From Gordonia alkanivorans NBRC 16433 (GTDB lineage: Bacteria > Actinomycetota > Actinomycetes > Mycobacteriales > Mycobacteriaceae), in contig NZ_BACI01000095.1 in assembly GCF_000225505.1 (NCBI RefSeq), forward strand, positions 1-64,000: a DNA stretch of 64,000 nucleotides. Reading direction: 5' to 3'. The notes under the pieces were generated by a model. The model was not told the DNA's origin. It saw only the letters and a program-made list of their open reading frames with translations, and did no database searches. Made by a program: the position numbers and the translations under genes. Below, piece after piece: positions 9,488 through 20,361 of the stretch (position 1 is its first letter; each line of letters opens with the position of its first letter).

Positions 9488-10441
9488 TCACGCAGCGCGG
9501 ACGTCATCCGCGGGATCAGCAGCGAGTGTTGTGAACGTCGCCTGCACCTGCAACCAGCCCGCGATCACCTGGCATCCGGTCGATGCGGGATCGGTCACGG
9601 AACCGCGCCGGTACGGCTCGTGCCGGTACGAGGTGTGGCGTCCGCCCGGCGAATTCGTCCACACGACACCGAGGAACCGGATCATCGACGGCAGGTAGCA
9701 GCGGATCTCCCACCACGCCGATGCGAGTCGGTGGACGTCTCGCCGCCACTGCGACGGGCGCACCGCGGTGCGGCGGGCGTTCTGGAAGGCGTTGCGGCGC
9801 AGCACCCCGAATGCACTGCCTCCCCAACGACCCAGCGCAGCGAACGTCATCGCCCGTGTCAGGTCGGCGATGTCGCGGACGAGGGAATCGGCACGCGCGT
9901 TGCAGATCATGTCGTCGGGAGCGCCCACCCACACCACGGGCAGGCCTGTCGGTAGCTGTTCACCGGGACCCGCGACACCCCATCCGTCACAACCGGGTAT
10001 GACGCCCGCCGGCTGGTGCGGGTCAGCGACGAGTCCGACGCCCAGTACTCGCCCGACGACGTGATGACGGCGTGTCCCCAGCTCGGCTAGCGCCGCCCGG
10101 ATCACCACGGCTCCTTGCGAATATCCCAGCAACGCCACCGGCCCCGTGGTCCGCTCGAGCAGCTCGGACAACCGCCGGGCGCCGATCGCGACACTGTCGG
10201 CGAAGCTCATGCCACCGGGATGGGGCGCCGGGCCGTAACTGGCCGGATAGGCGACCCAGCGACTGGAGAATCGATCGTCGAGTTCGTCGGCCACCCCCGC
10301 GAGGAGTCCGGTCACCTCGGTGCGGACATCACCCGGGTACGACTCACCGGTTCCGCCGACCACGAGGACAGTGATCTCCGGCTGGTCGGCGTCGCCGAGG
10401 ACGTCGTGCAGGGCCTGCTCGTCGCTGTACACCTCATCCAT
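9488..10441 (-). CDS. Cutinase/LysB-like serine alpha/beta-hydrolase
   Basis: A 317-residue hydrolase with an N-terminal beta strand ending in VVGGTGESYPGD, nucleophile elbow GYSQG (Ser109), candidate acid Asp176/177 in VGAPDDMIC, and candidate His269 or His274 in GRHTSYRHEPY. The order and spacing resemble phage LysB mycolyl-arabinogalactan esterases and the PE-PPE/cutinase clan. There is no signal peptide, so it would stay inside the cell unless released otherwise. The substrate could be a mycolate ester, but that is inference. It stands alone on the minus strand with no phage genes around it. Confidence 0.7.
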   Translation of the reverse strand: MDEVYSDEQALHDVLGDADQPEITVLVVGGTGESYPGDVRTEVTGLLAGVADELDDRFSSRWVAYPASYGPAPHPGGMSFADSVAIGARRLSELLERTTGPVALLGYSQGAVVIRAALAELGTRRHHVVGRVLGVGLVADPHQPAGVIPGCDGWGVAGPGEQLPTGLPVVWVGAPDDMICNARADSLVRDIADLTRAMTFAALGRWGGSAFGVLRRNAFQNARRTAVRPSQWRRDVHRLASAWWEIRCYLPSMIRFLGVVWTNSPGGRHTSYRHEPYRRGSVTDPASTGCQVIAGWLQVQATFTTLAADPADDVRAA

Positions 10442-10525
10442 CGTGACGACCGCACATGTGAGCGGACGTCAGACGACGCTGTGGGTTCGCTGAGATCGGC
10501 GGCGGGAGCTCGCGACGAACGGACG

Positions 10526-10999
10526 TCAGAAGGTGGCGCCGGGCGGCGGCTTGGCGACGTAGTCCGCGGTTTCGATGATCGCGATGAAGAAACCGCTCCC
10601 CTCGATCACGTTCGCGCTGTGGGTCAGGCCGGCCGGGATGTAGATGCTCGCCGGCGCCTCCACCACGTACGACTCGTCGCCCAGGGTGATCTCATAGACC
10701 AGGTGGTCGAGCGAGAGCAGGATGTTGATTTCGGGGCAGTCGTGCACGTGGGGTTCACAGTAGTCCCGGGTCGCGGCCGAGACGGCTCGCATCTCGTGAG
10801 CGACGACGCGCTTCTCGGCCTCGGGGAACAGATCACCGCCGGTGAGGACGCGTCGGGTGATCGGCGCGTCGGATGCACCGTGGAACGGCACGTCCTTCAG
10901 CGGCGACACCTCCCCGCGCGAGATCAGACCGGCATGGAGACGGGCTTCCTCGGCGATCGACACGCTACCCCCACAGATTGCGACGCGGATGCCATGCAT
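10526..10999 (-). CDS. Cupin domain protein
   Basis: A 157-residue protein with one cupin barrel in the C-terminal two thirds. Motif 1 is PHVHDCPEINILL (metal-ligand His-x-His near residues 83-85) and motif 2 is APASIYIPAGLTHS. The first ~60 residues are less ordered. It could be a small dioxygenase, isomerase or sensor; the substrate cannot be told. It lies between two unrelated genes on the same strand, 84 bases before the LysB-like gene, and no operon partner gives a hint. Confidence 0.65.
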   Translation of the reverse strand: MHGIRVAICGGSVSIAEEARLHAGLISRGEVSPLKDVPFHGASDAPITRRVLTGGDLFPEAEKRVVAHEMRAVSAATRDYCEPHVHDCPEINILLSLDHLVYEITLGDESYVVEAPASIYIPAGLTHSANVIEGSGFFIAIIETADYVAKPPPGATF

Positions 11000-11057
11000 C
11001 CCGAACTACCGCGATGTTACTGAGGTTCGCCTATCCATACATCAATTGAGGGGATCG

Positions 11058-11861
11058 TCACTCCTGGCAAACCGGACACCAGTAGAGCTTCCGGGCCTCG
11101 AGTTCGGCGAGCAGGACCGGGGTGCCACAGATCCGACACGGCTCTCCCGCCCGGCGGTAGACATAGGTCCGCGGACGGTTCGCGGCATACGCCGGCGCCC
11201 CGTGGTCGTCCTCGGGACGGATCACATGGATCCGTCCGCGGCGCACACCGACCTTCATCAGTGCCACCAGGTCGAGCCACATCTCGTCGAATTCGGTTCG
11301 GAGAAGGCGTTTTCCGGGCCGCATGGGGTCGATTCCGGCACGGAAGAGGACCTCGGCGCGATACACGTTCCCGATGCCCGCGATGACCTTCTGGTCCATC
11401 AGCAGCGCGCCGATCGGACGCGAGGACCGGGACATCGCCGCCCAGGCGCGCTCCGGGTCGGCGTCGCGGCGGAGGGGGTCGGGACCCAGACGGGCGATCA
11501 GCGCGTCGAGGTCGACGGGGTGGTAGATCTCACACGCCGTCGGTCCGCGCAGGTCAGTGCCGGTGTCCTCGGTTTCGATACGCAGCCTGACCTGTCCGAC
11601 GGGCTCGGGCAGCGGCGCCGTCAGTTCGGTGAAGGCGCCGTAGAGGCCGAGGTGGATGTGCACCATCTGCTCGGTACGACCGTCGCGATAGCGGTGGAGC
11701 AGATGTTTACCCCACGCCTCCGCGGCGTGGAAGGTCATCCCGTCCACGGCGGCCGCACCGTCGGCGAACCGTCCCTGGGGGCTGGTCACCCGGACCCGGC
11801 GGCCGCCGAAGAGTCGCTGTTGCCGGCGGGCGAGCCGGTGCAGTGTGTGACCTTCGGGCAC
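11058..11861 (-). CDS. nei: Fpg/Nei family DNA glycosylase-AP lyase (endonuclease VIII)
   Basis: Nei removes oxidised pyrimidines and nicks the AP site. The N-terminus MPEGHT places the catalytic Pro2 and Glu3 after Met removal. The helix-two-turn-helix has QKVIAGIGNVYRAE. The C-terminal zinc finger has Cys pairs in PCRICG and YWCPVCQE. At 267 residues it has the normal length and matches the M. tuberculosis Rv2464c type. The gene begins 3 bases after the rpiB stop, the same pairing as Rv2464c-Rv2465c, so the two are cotranscribed. Confidence 0.93.
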   Translation of the reverse strand: MPEGHTLHRLARRQQRLFGGRRVRVTSPQGRFADGAAAVDGMTFHAAEAWGKHLLHRYRDGRTEQMVHIHLGLYGAFTELTAPLPEPVGQVRLRIETEDTGTDLRGPTACEIYHPVDLDALIARLGPDPLRRDADPERAWAAMSRSSRPIGALLMDQKVIAGIGNVYRAEVLFRAGIDPMRPGKRLLRTEFDEMWLDLVALMKVGVRRGRIHVIRPEDDHGAPAYAANRPRTYVYRRAGEPCRICGTPVLLAELEARKLYWCPVCQE

Positions 11862-11864
11862 CGA

Positions 11865-12344
11865 TCAGGCCGGCGGCTGCGGGACCTCGGGGGCCACGCC
11901 GGTGCGCTCGTACTCGGCGAGGATGTCGATGCGGCGCTGGTGGCGCGGCTCATCCGACCACTCGGTGGCCAGGAAGGCGTCGACGATGGCCAGGGCTTCC
12001 TCGGTGGAGTGCATGCGGCCGCCGATGCCGATCAGTTGTGCGTTGTTGTGCTGGCGCGCGAGCTGCGCGGTCTCGACGCTCCAGGCCAGGGCGCAGCGGG
12101 CACCGGGCACCTTGTTCGCGGCGATCTGCTCGCCGTTGCCGCTGCCGCCGAGGACGATGCCCAGGCTGCCGGGATCCGCGACGGTCCGGGCCGCGGCGTC
12201 GATGCAGAATGCCGGATAGTCGTCGAGGGCGTCGTAGACGTGGGCGCCACAGTCCACCACCTCGTGTCCGTTCGCCTTCAGATGGTCGGCGATCTGGTTC
12301 TTGAGTTCGAATCCGGCATGGTCGGCACCGAGATAGACACGCAT
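11865..12344 (-). CDS. rpiB: Ribose-5-phosphate isomerase B
   Basis: RpiB interconverts ribose-5-phosphate and ribulose-5-phosphate in the non-oxidative pentose phosphate pathway. The 159-residue protein begins MRVYLGADHAGFELK. The active-site loop reads GGSGNGEQIAANK, where Glu replaces the Cys base of E. coli RpiB; this Glu form is the mycobacterial type. HNNAQ and GGRMHS carry further sugar-phosphate contacts. A -10 TATAGT lies exactly 6 bases before the ATG, pointing to a leaderless message. Confidence 0.95.
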   Translation of the reverse strand: MRVYLGADHAGFELKNQIADHLKANGHEVVDCGAHVYDALDDYPAFCIDAAARTVADPGSLGIVLGGSGNGEQIAANKVPGARCALAWSVETAQLARQHNNAQLIGIGGRMHSTEEALAIVDAFLATEWSDEPRHQRRIDILAEYERTGVAPEVPQPPA

Positions 12345-12356
12345 GGCGCCACTATA
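12345..12356 (-). promoter_or_regulatory. Leaderless -10 element of rpiB
   Basis: On the minus strand TATAGT (12356-12351) is followed by 6 bases and the ATG at 12344. It shares two base pairs with the -10 element of the divergent M48 gene. Confidence 0.65.
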
Positions 12357-12366
12357 GATTGAGGGC
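12355..12366 (+). promoter_or_regulatory. Leaderless -10 element of the M48 peptidase gene
   Basis: TAGATT at 12355-12360 is followed by 6 bases and the GTG start at 12367. Confidence 0.6.
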
Positions 12367-13392
12367 GTGGACACGCCTGCGCCCATCCCCCGAGCGTTGC
12401 CGAACCCGATCCCGAACGTGCCCGGGGTCGCCGACCCGCTCCCGGAGACACCTCCCGACCCGTCACGACGCTGGCTTCGCGCTGCTCGTTTCGCCGCACG
12501 CCCGCAGCTGCATCCGTGGGAGATCCCCGTCCTCGTCCTCGTCATCCTCACCACGACGGTGGGATACGCGGCGATCGTGGTCCTCGTCGCCCTCGGCATG
12601 TTGGACCAGATCCTGTTGGCCGCCTTGGCATTTCCGTTGGTGTTGTTCGTGATCCGCGGTCTCACCTATGCGACGCCGCGCGTGAACGGCGTGCAGATGA
12701 CGCCCACCCAGTTCCCGGACGGTTACCGGATGCTGGTCGAGGCCGCCGCCCGCTACGGACTGGAGTACGTACCCGACGCCTACGTCGTACTCGGGAACGG
12801 GCAGATCAATGCCTTCGCCTCCGGCCACGGATTCCGGCGGTTCGTCGTCGTCTACTCCGACCTGTTCGAGGTCGGCGGCGCCGCTCGCAGTCCCGAGGCC
12901 CTGGAGTTCATCATCGGCCACGAGGTCGGGCACATCGCGGCCGGTCACACGTCGTACTGGCGTCAGCTGGCGACGGTCCTCGGTACCAGCATCCCCCTGC
13001 TCGGCAGCGCACTCTCACGAGCGCAGGAGTACACCGCCGACAACTACGGCTACTACGCGAAGCCGGCGGGCGCTCCGGGCGCGATCGGCGTCCTGGCCGC
13101 CGGCAAGTACATGCTGTCCGCGGTCGACTTCGACGAGTTCGCCGACCGCGCCACCCACGAACGCGGGTTCTTCGTGCACCTGGTGAACGCGATCTCGACC
13201 CACCCGGTCCTCACCTGGCGCGCGGCCGCGCTCCGCAACCGGACCCGGGCCGGCGCGATGCTGCTGCGGCCGCGCCAGATCGTGCGCGACATCGGCAGCG
13301 GCAACGTCGTGGCCGTGCCACCACCGGCGCACCCGGCGACGGTCCCGCCCGGTTCGCTCCCGAACGGCATCGAACCCCCGCCCAGGTTCTGA
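12367..13392 (+). CDS. M48 family membrane metalloprotease
   Basis: A 341-residue HtpX-like zinc protease. After a Pro-rich N-terminal tail (residues 1-35, with repeated PxPxP) come two membrane helices (about 52-75 and 80-97). The catalytic motif HEVGH is at 185-189 and the second zinc ligand lies in QEYTADNYG. The C-terminus is Pro-rich again. Such proteases usually clear damaged membrane proteins; a specific target is not known. Start GTG 12367 is preceded by a leaderless-type -10. It is divergent from rpiB with only 22 bases between start codons. Confidence 0.88.
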   Translation: MDTPAPIPRALPNPIPNVPGVADPLPETPPDPSRRWLRAARFAARPQLHPWEIPVLVLVILTTTVGYAAIVVLVALGMLDQILLAALAFPLVLFVIRGLTYATPRVNGVQMTPTQFPDGYRMLVEAAARYGLEYVPDAYVVLGNGQINAFASGHGFRRFVVVYSDLFEVGGAARSPEALEFIIGHEVGHIAAGHTSYWRQLATVLGTSIPLLGSALSRAQEYTADNYGYYAKPAGAPGAIGVLAAGKYMLSAVDFDEFADRATHERGFFVHLVNAISTHPVLTWRAAALRNRTRAGAMLLRPRQIVRDIGSGNVVAVPPPAHPATVPPGSLPNGIEPPPRF

Positions 13393-13440
13393 GCGGAGGT
13401 TCGACGCAGCGGCTTCGCGGGAGGCGAATCAGACTGTGGT

Positions 13441-14064
13441 TCAGTCGAACTGGGGTTCTTCGGTGCGACTGCGCTTGAGCTCGTAGAAGTGCGGGTAGGA
13501 CGCGAGTGCGAGCGCCCCGTCCCACACCTTGCCGGCGTCCTCGCCGCGCGGGATGCGTGACAGCACCGGGCCGAAGAAGGCGACACCGTTCACGTGGATC
13601 GTCGGGGTGCCGACGTCGTCGCCGACCTTGTCCATGCCCTCGTGGTGGCTCTTACGGATGGCCTCGTCGAACTCCTCGGAGTCGGCGGCCTCCGCCAGCG
13701 AGGCGTCGAGCCCGAGTTCGGCGAGCGCGCCCGCGATGACCTCGTCGAAGTCCTCGATCCCCTCGTTGTGGATGCGGGTGCCCATCGCGGCGTAGAGCGA
13801 TGCGAGGATCTCGTCGCCCTTCCCCGCGGCCGCGGCGGCGATCACCCGGACCGGCCGCCACGCGTTCTTCAGTGCCTCGCGGTACTCGTCGGGGATGTCC
13901 TTGCCCTCGTTGAGGACGGCCAGGCTCATGATGTGGAAGTTCACGTCGATCGGCCGGACCTTCTCGGCCTCGAGGATCCACCGGGAGGTGATCCAGCACC
14001 ACGGGCAGAGCGGATCGAACCAGAAGTCGACCCGATCGGTGGTGGACTGGCCCTGCTCTGACAT
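13441..14064 (-). CDS. DsbA-fold mycothiol-dependent nitroreductase (Rv2466c type)
   Basis: A 207-residue thioredoxin-fold protein starting [14 protein letters not shown], with the active-site motif CPWC at 20-23 and the invariant [18 protein letters not shown] near the C-terminus. It closely resembles M. tuberculosis Rv2466c, described as a mycothiol-dependent nitroreductase linked to oxidative stress and to activation of a nitro prodrug. The ATG at 14064 has GAGGA 8 bases upstream; the longer open frame to 14121 lacks homology. It is divergent from the next regulator and sits in the same slot (rpiB, this gene, pepN) as in mycobacteria. Confidence 0.92.
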   Translation of the reverse strand: MSEQGQSTTDRVDFWFDPLCPWCWITSRWILEAEKVRPIDVNFHIMSLAVLNEGKDIPDEYREALKNAWRPVRVIAAAAAGKGDEILASLYAAMGTRIHNEGIEDFDEVIAGALAELGLDASLAEAADSEEFDEAIRKSHHEGMDKVGDDVGTPTIHVNGVAFFGPVLSRIPRGEDAGKVWDGALALASYPHFYELKRSRTEEPQFD

Positions 14065-14257
14065 CGTCGACGTCCTCTCAGAAGTGGTGATCGATCTCGA
14101 CCGTACCGGCGGCACCGTCAACCGTGCTCAACATCGGCACGGGCCTGGCTGTTCCCGGTTTGTGATGTGAGCGGCGAAATTCTGCGCCGGATCCGGTTAC
14201 CGTTCGTTGAGAGGGTCACCGCGCGGATCCGCCACCGTTCTCGGGAAGGAAACGTCC

Positions 14258-15493
14258 ATGTCGTCGACGCCTCACGATCCGGACTCCGGTCCCGGTCCGG
14301 CGGGCGGGCGGGCGAACCCCAGGGGCCTCCGGGCCGAGCAGATCGTCCGGGCGGCGACGACCCTCTTCCAGGATGCCGGGTACCGCAACGTCAGCATCGA
14401 ACAGATCGGTGCCGCGGTAGGTCTCACCGGGCCCGCGGTGTACCGCCACTTCCCCGGAAAGCACGACATCCTCGTACAGGCGCTGCTGACCCAGGTCGAT
14501 CTGGTGGACGATCTGGTCCGCGAGGCCGACGCATACGGCGAGACGCCGCAGGCCCAGCTGTGGCGGTTCCTCGATCGTCTCGGCGACCAGACCACCAACC
14601 ACGACGTGTCGATCCTCTGGCGCCGCGAGCAACGGCACCTGCACCCCGCCCAGCTCGCCGACATGCGGGTCTATTTCACGAAGTTCGGCGACTACATCGC
14701 CGACAAGGTCGCCACTGTGAGACCCGACCTGCCGGCCGTCGACGCCCGTCTGCTCGGATTCGCCGTCCTGAGCCTGTACTCCAACACCTCGGTGATCCGC
14801 GGGACGATGCCGCCGGCGCACGTGATGCAGATCCAGCGGGCCGTCGCCCGGTCGATCGTCGGCTGCCAGCTGCCCGCGCCCGGACCCGATGCCTCACCCC
14901 CGACGCCGGCCACCCGACGCCCCGCCGATCGGCACGAGCGCATCCTCGACGCGGCCACCGCCCTGTTCGCCGAGCGGGGATTCCACGACGTCCGGATCGA
15001 CGACATCGCGCGGGCGGCCGACATCTCGGTCGCCACCTTCTACCAACAGATCCCGGGCAAGACCGAGGTCTTGCGAGCGATCCTGGTCCGCGCCCTCGAA
15101 GGCGTTCTCTTCCTCACGACCCACGCCCTCGACGGCGTCGAGCCCCGCGACGCCCTCGACGTGCTCATCTCACTGCACGTGCGGCAATCGCTCGGTGTGC
15201 ACGGACGGATCATCCCCATCTTCACCCGCGACCTCGTCTACCTGCCCGAGGCCGACCAGAATGCGCTGCGTGCCGCCCAGCGCGCGTACATCGCCGAATG
15301 GGCCGTCGCCATCCGCGCCCGGTCGCCCGAGCTGTCCGAGAGCGACGCCGCAGGTCTCACCCGCGCGTTCATCGGGGTGTCCGGCGACGTCGTGCAAGTG
15401 CCGGAACTGCGCGCACGACCGGGGATCTCCGCAGCGCTCGCCGCCCTCGCGACAGCGATCCTGCAGCCCGCCGATCTGCTGTCGGACGGCTGA
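14258..15493 (+). CDS. Double TetR-domain transcriptional regulator
   Basis: A 411-residue protein containing two complete TetR-like units in tandem. The first HTH is at about 26-72 (ending GLTGPAVYRHFPGKHDIL) and the second at about 223-272 (ending DISVATFYQQIPGKTEVL), each followed by an alpha-helical ligand domain. One chain can therefore act like a TetR dimer, as in Mce3R of M. tuberculosis. GGAAGG lies 8 bases before ATG 14258. It sits directly upstream of pepN (29-base gap), though pepN has its own -10 box. Ligand and targets are unknown; lipid or CoA-type ligands are common in this class. Confidence 0.88.
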   Translation: MSSTPHDPDSGPGPAGGRANPRGLRAEQIVRAATTLFQDAGYRNVSIEQIGAAVGLTGPAVYRHFPGKHDILVQALLTQVDLVDDLVREADAYGETPQAQLWRFLDRLGDQTTNHDVSILWRREQRHLHPAQLADMRVYFTKFGDYIADKVATVRPDLPAVDARLLGFAVLSLYSNTSVIRGTMPPAHVMQIQRAVARSIVGCQLPAPGPDASPPTPATRRPADRHERILDAATALFAERGFHDVRIDDIARAADISVATFYQQIPGKTEVLRAILVRALEGVLFLTTHALDGVEPRDALDVLISLHVRQSLGVHGRIIPIFTRDLVYLPEADQNALRAAQRAYIAEWAVAIRARSPELSESDAAGLTRAFIGVSGDVVQVPELRARPGISAALAALATAILQPADLLSDG

Positions 15494-15509
15494 GCACCGC
15501 CCTTCTCGA

Positions 15510-15522
15510 TAAGCTGGCCTGC
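15510..15522 (+). promoter_or_regulatory. Leaderless -10 element of pepN
   Basis: TAAGCT (15510-15515) is followed by 7 bases and GTG 15523. It lies in the 29-base gap after the double-TetR gene. Confidence 0.5.
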
Positions 15523-18132
<2,610 letters not shown>

Positions 18133-18182
18133 GATCTAGCGACCGGCTCCGCCCCATCGGCTCACCTCGAGTCTGCGCCCGA

Positions 18183-18677
18183 TCAGCCGATCGGTGCAGG
18201 CTTCTCGTGGGTGTCCCACGCCGGTGGGGCGTGACCGGTCCGGTGTCCGTCGACAGCGGCCGCCGACGCGATGAGAGTCTCCGCCGACTGGGTGTTGGTC
18301 CGCTCGGCGGCACGCATCATCGTCTCGTGCGCTGCATCCGAGTCAGTGTCAGGACCGAGTACGGCAAGCGTGAGTGTCCCACTCGGACAAGAGAATCGAA
18401 CGACCCCGGGCGGCCACGTGGTGAAGCCCTCCAAGTGCACCGACCGGCCGTCGACCGCAATCTTCCGGTCCGGCGCGGCATCCCAGTCGGCGATCCGGTA
18501 GCCCACCCGTTCGAGCCGCGGCAACCGGGTGTCGAGTGCTTGCGCGATATCCGGGAGTTCCGTTGCCAGGTCCCGGGATCGCGGCCACCACGCGCCATCG
18601 ACCGACCCCCGGACCGAATCGGCCGGCTTGAGCCGCAACCGCAACTGACGAGGCGGGTGCGTGGTCGGCGCGTTCAT
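18183..18677 (-). CDS. DUF5994 family protein
   Basis: A 164-residue actinobacterial protein of unknown function, recognised by RLRLKP near the N-terminus and DGAWWPRSRDLATELPDI. In the family this region forms a conserved Trp-rich patch. There is no signal peptide or membrane segment. Its ATG overlaps the stop of the preceding small membrane protein (ATGA), so translation is coupled. It is the last gene of a four-gene minus-strand unit (19531 to 18183). Confidence 0.75.
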   Translation of the reverse strand: MNAPTTHPPRQLRLRLKPADSVRGSVDGAWWPRSRDLATELPDIAQALDTRLPRLERVGYRIADWDAAPDRKIAVDGRSVHLEGFTTWPPGVVRFSCPSGTLTLAVLGPDTDSDAAHETMMRAAERTNTQSAETLIASAAAVDGHRTGHAPPAWDTHEKPAPIG

Positions 18678-18817
18678 GCCCTGCTACTCACGTGGTAGCC
18701 GAAGACGGCGAAGCTGTCAGGTGCGAGGCCGTTCGCGCTGCCGTTGTTGGCGAGAAATCCGGCCGCCGTCGCGATCACCGCGGCGACCAGGATGATGACT
18801 CCGATGATGACTGTCAC
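18674..18817 (-). CDS. Single-pass small membrane protein
   Basis: A 47-residue protein starting at GTG 18817 with one hydrophobic helix (VIIGVIILVAAVIATAAGFL), then NNGSANGLAPDSFAVFGYHV. The family I recall from mycobacteria usually continues into a second helix after FGYHV, but this copy stops at once by overlapping the next gene. The frame is open to 18913, yet that extension is basic and would overlap the upstream gene. The function is unknown; the coupling suggests it works with its neighbours. Confidence 0.5.
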   Translation of the reverse strand: MTVIIGVIILVAAVIATAAGFLANNGSANGLAPDSFAVFGYHVSSRA

Positions 18818-18821
18818 GACA

Positions 18822-19097
18822 TCAGCTCTCTTCTCGGTTCCGGGACCGCCGGGTTGTTCCGGCTCCCGACGAGTCGGAGGGGACCGCAGAATCAGTCGAT
18901 TGCGTTGCGGCACTGCGAGATCGGTTATTGCTGATGATCATGTCATTCTCCAGCTCGGTCACCGCGTCGACGATCAGAGAACGCAGGTCACCGACCATGG
19001 CCGCGGTGTCGTCATCGGTTCGGCCGGCCCGGGAGCGCGCGAGAAGTCGCTCGTTGAGCCGGCGGGCAATGGGAGGCAGATCGAGGCGTGTGGACAT
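18822..19097 (-). CDS. Small hypothetical protein with Ser/Arg-rich tail
   Basis: A 91-residue protein, unrecognised. The N-terminal 55 residues look helical (MSTRLDLPPIARRLNERLLA, then MVGDLRSLIVDAVTELENDM). The tail is low-complexity Ser/Thr/Arg. Its ATG at 19097 shares one base with the stop of the preceding gene (TGATG), and it ends 4 bases before the next start. The length and helical head could suit a dimerising regulator or scaffold, but this is speculation. Confidence 0.5.
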   Translation of the reverse strand: MSTRLDLPPIARRLNERLLARSRAGRTDDDTAAMVGDLRSLIVDAVTELENDMIISNNRSRSAATQSTDSAVPSDSSGAGTTRRSRNREES

Positions 19098-19531
19098 CAG
19101 GGTTCCCGTCTCTGGTTTTCGAACAGGACATCTGACAGGGTTCCGCCACCCTCGACAGTGCTCGTCACCTTTTCCCAGACGTCCCCGGCACGGACCTTGA
19201 GAACATCTGTGGCGAGCAGAATCACCGGGTGCGAGTCGGCATCGAGAACCTCGGTCCGTGAATGGCGGGCCCGCCGGAGGGTCCGGCAAGCGAGGACGTC
19301 ACCGACGACTTCGTTCGCTTCGTTCGTTTCGGCGCTGGTCGCGGGATGGAACTGGACATCCCATTCGGCGAGGAGGTCGCCCGGCACATCGCGCGAATCC
19401 TGCTCTTGGATTCCGCTCACGATGGTCTGAGGCCTCGATGAGTGACCCGGTCGGGCGCGGTGATAGTCGCGTATGTGCCCGAAGAGGCGGCTGCGCGGAA
19501 GCGAGTCGAGAATTCGAGTGGTGGTGATCAT
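19097..19531 (-). CDS. Hypothetical protein, first gene of a four-gene unit
   Basis: A 144-residue protein beginning MITTTRILDSLPRSRLFGHI. I do not recognise it. There is no signal peptide or membrane helix. The centre is acidic (EWDVQFHPATSAETNEANEV) and a later stretch reads HPVILLATDVLKVRAGDVWE. Only a weak ribosome site is seen, and the frame is open to 19588, so the exact start is uncertain. It leads the block of four coupled small genes and lies 143 bases downstream of the response regulator, possibly on the same transcript. Confidence 0.5.
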   Translation of the reverse strand: MITTTRILDSLPRSRLFGHIRDYHRARPGHSSRPQTIVSGIQEQDSRDVPGDLLAEWDVQFHPATSAETNEANEVVGDVLACRTLRRARHSRTEVLDADSHPVILLATDVLKVRAGDVWEKVTSTVEGGGTLSDVLFENQRREP

Positions 19532-19674
19532 GGCATTCGCCTGACTCGGTCGCCGTCTGGATGCGGCCGAAGTGACCGGGGCCGCCAACGGTGATTCCCT
19601 CGGCGTGCAGCCCGATGAGTTTCAGTCTACGCCGTCTGTCCAGTACCAGCGCCATCTCCGCGTACCGATGGCGG

Positions 19675-20361
19675 TCACCGACGGGCCCGCCTCCACCGAT
19701 ACCGCACCTGTGGCCGTCCCGCCGAACCGTACTGGGTGTCGCGGTCGAGGACGCCGTCGTCGGCGAGTCGTTCCAGGTAGCGCCATGCGGTGACCCGCGA
19801 AGATCCCAGTGCGCGAGCGACTTCCGACGCAGTGAGCCCGTCGGCGCTGTCCCGCACGGCCCGGCACACCGCATCCTCGGTCTGCGGAGCGGAACCCTTC
19901 TTCGCCGACCGCCGGAAGTCGCCGGAACGCAACTCGCCCAGTGCTCGGTCGACGTCGCGCTGACTGACCGCCTCCGCCTCGCCGGTCAACGCCTCCCGGT
20001 ACCGCAGGTACTGTTCGATCTTCTCGCGGAAGGCCGTGAACGTGAACGGTTTGAGCAAGTAGAGCAGCACCCCGCGTGACATCGCGTCGCGCACGGTCGG
20101 CAGGTCGCGTTGCGCGGTGATGGCGATGACGTCCGGGGCCGGGCGCACCCCGGAGAGCGCGGAGGCGAGGTCGGTGCCGCGGGCGTCGGGCAGACCGAGG
20201 TCGAGCAGCACCAGGTCGACGCCGTGTGCCCGCGCGGCGCGTAACGCCTCCTGCGCGGTGGTGACCGCGCCCACGATCTCGAATCCGCCGATCCGGCCGA
20301 GATAGTCGCGGTGTGCCTCGGCGATGACCGGTTCGTCCTCCACGATCAGCACGCGGATCAC
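19675..20361 (-). CDS. CitB/DcuR-type response regulator
   Basis: A 228-residue regulator. The receiver domain (1-120) has the acidic pair in VEDEP, phospho-acceptor Asp in LLDLGLPD, and the Lys of LKPFTF. The C-terminal helix-turn-helix (about 165-225) has TASEVARALGSSRVTAWRYL, typical of the CitB class that controls uptake of C4-dicarboxylates or citrate. Its GTG start overlaps the kinase stop by 4 bases. The divergent carrier gene at 22088 is the likely target. Confidence 0.88.
   Translation of the reverse strand: MIRVLIVEDEPVIAEAHRDYLGRIGGFEIVGAVTTAQEALRAARAHGVDLVLLDLGLPDARGTDLASALSGVRPAPDVIAITAQRDLPTVRDAMSRGVLLYLLKPFTFTAFREKIEQYLRYREALTGEAEAVSQRDVDRALGELRSGDFRRSAKKGSAPQTEDAVCRAVRDSADGLTASEVARALGSSRVTAWRYLERLADDGVLDRDTQYGSAGRPQVRYRWRRARR

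Noticed and set aside
14167..15522. A 452-codon N-terminal extension that would fuse upstream sequence to PepN
   Set aside because: It is an Arg/Pro-rich frame shadow of the double-TetR gene; PepN homology begins at GTG 15523, which also has a -10 box.
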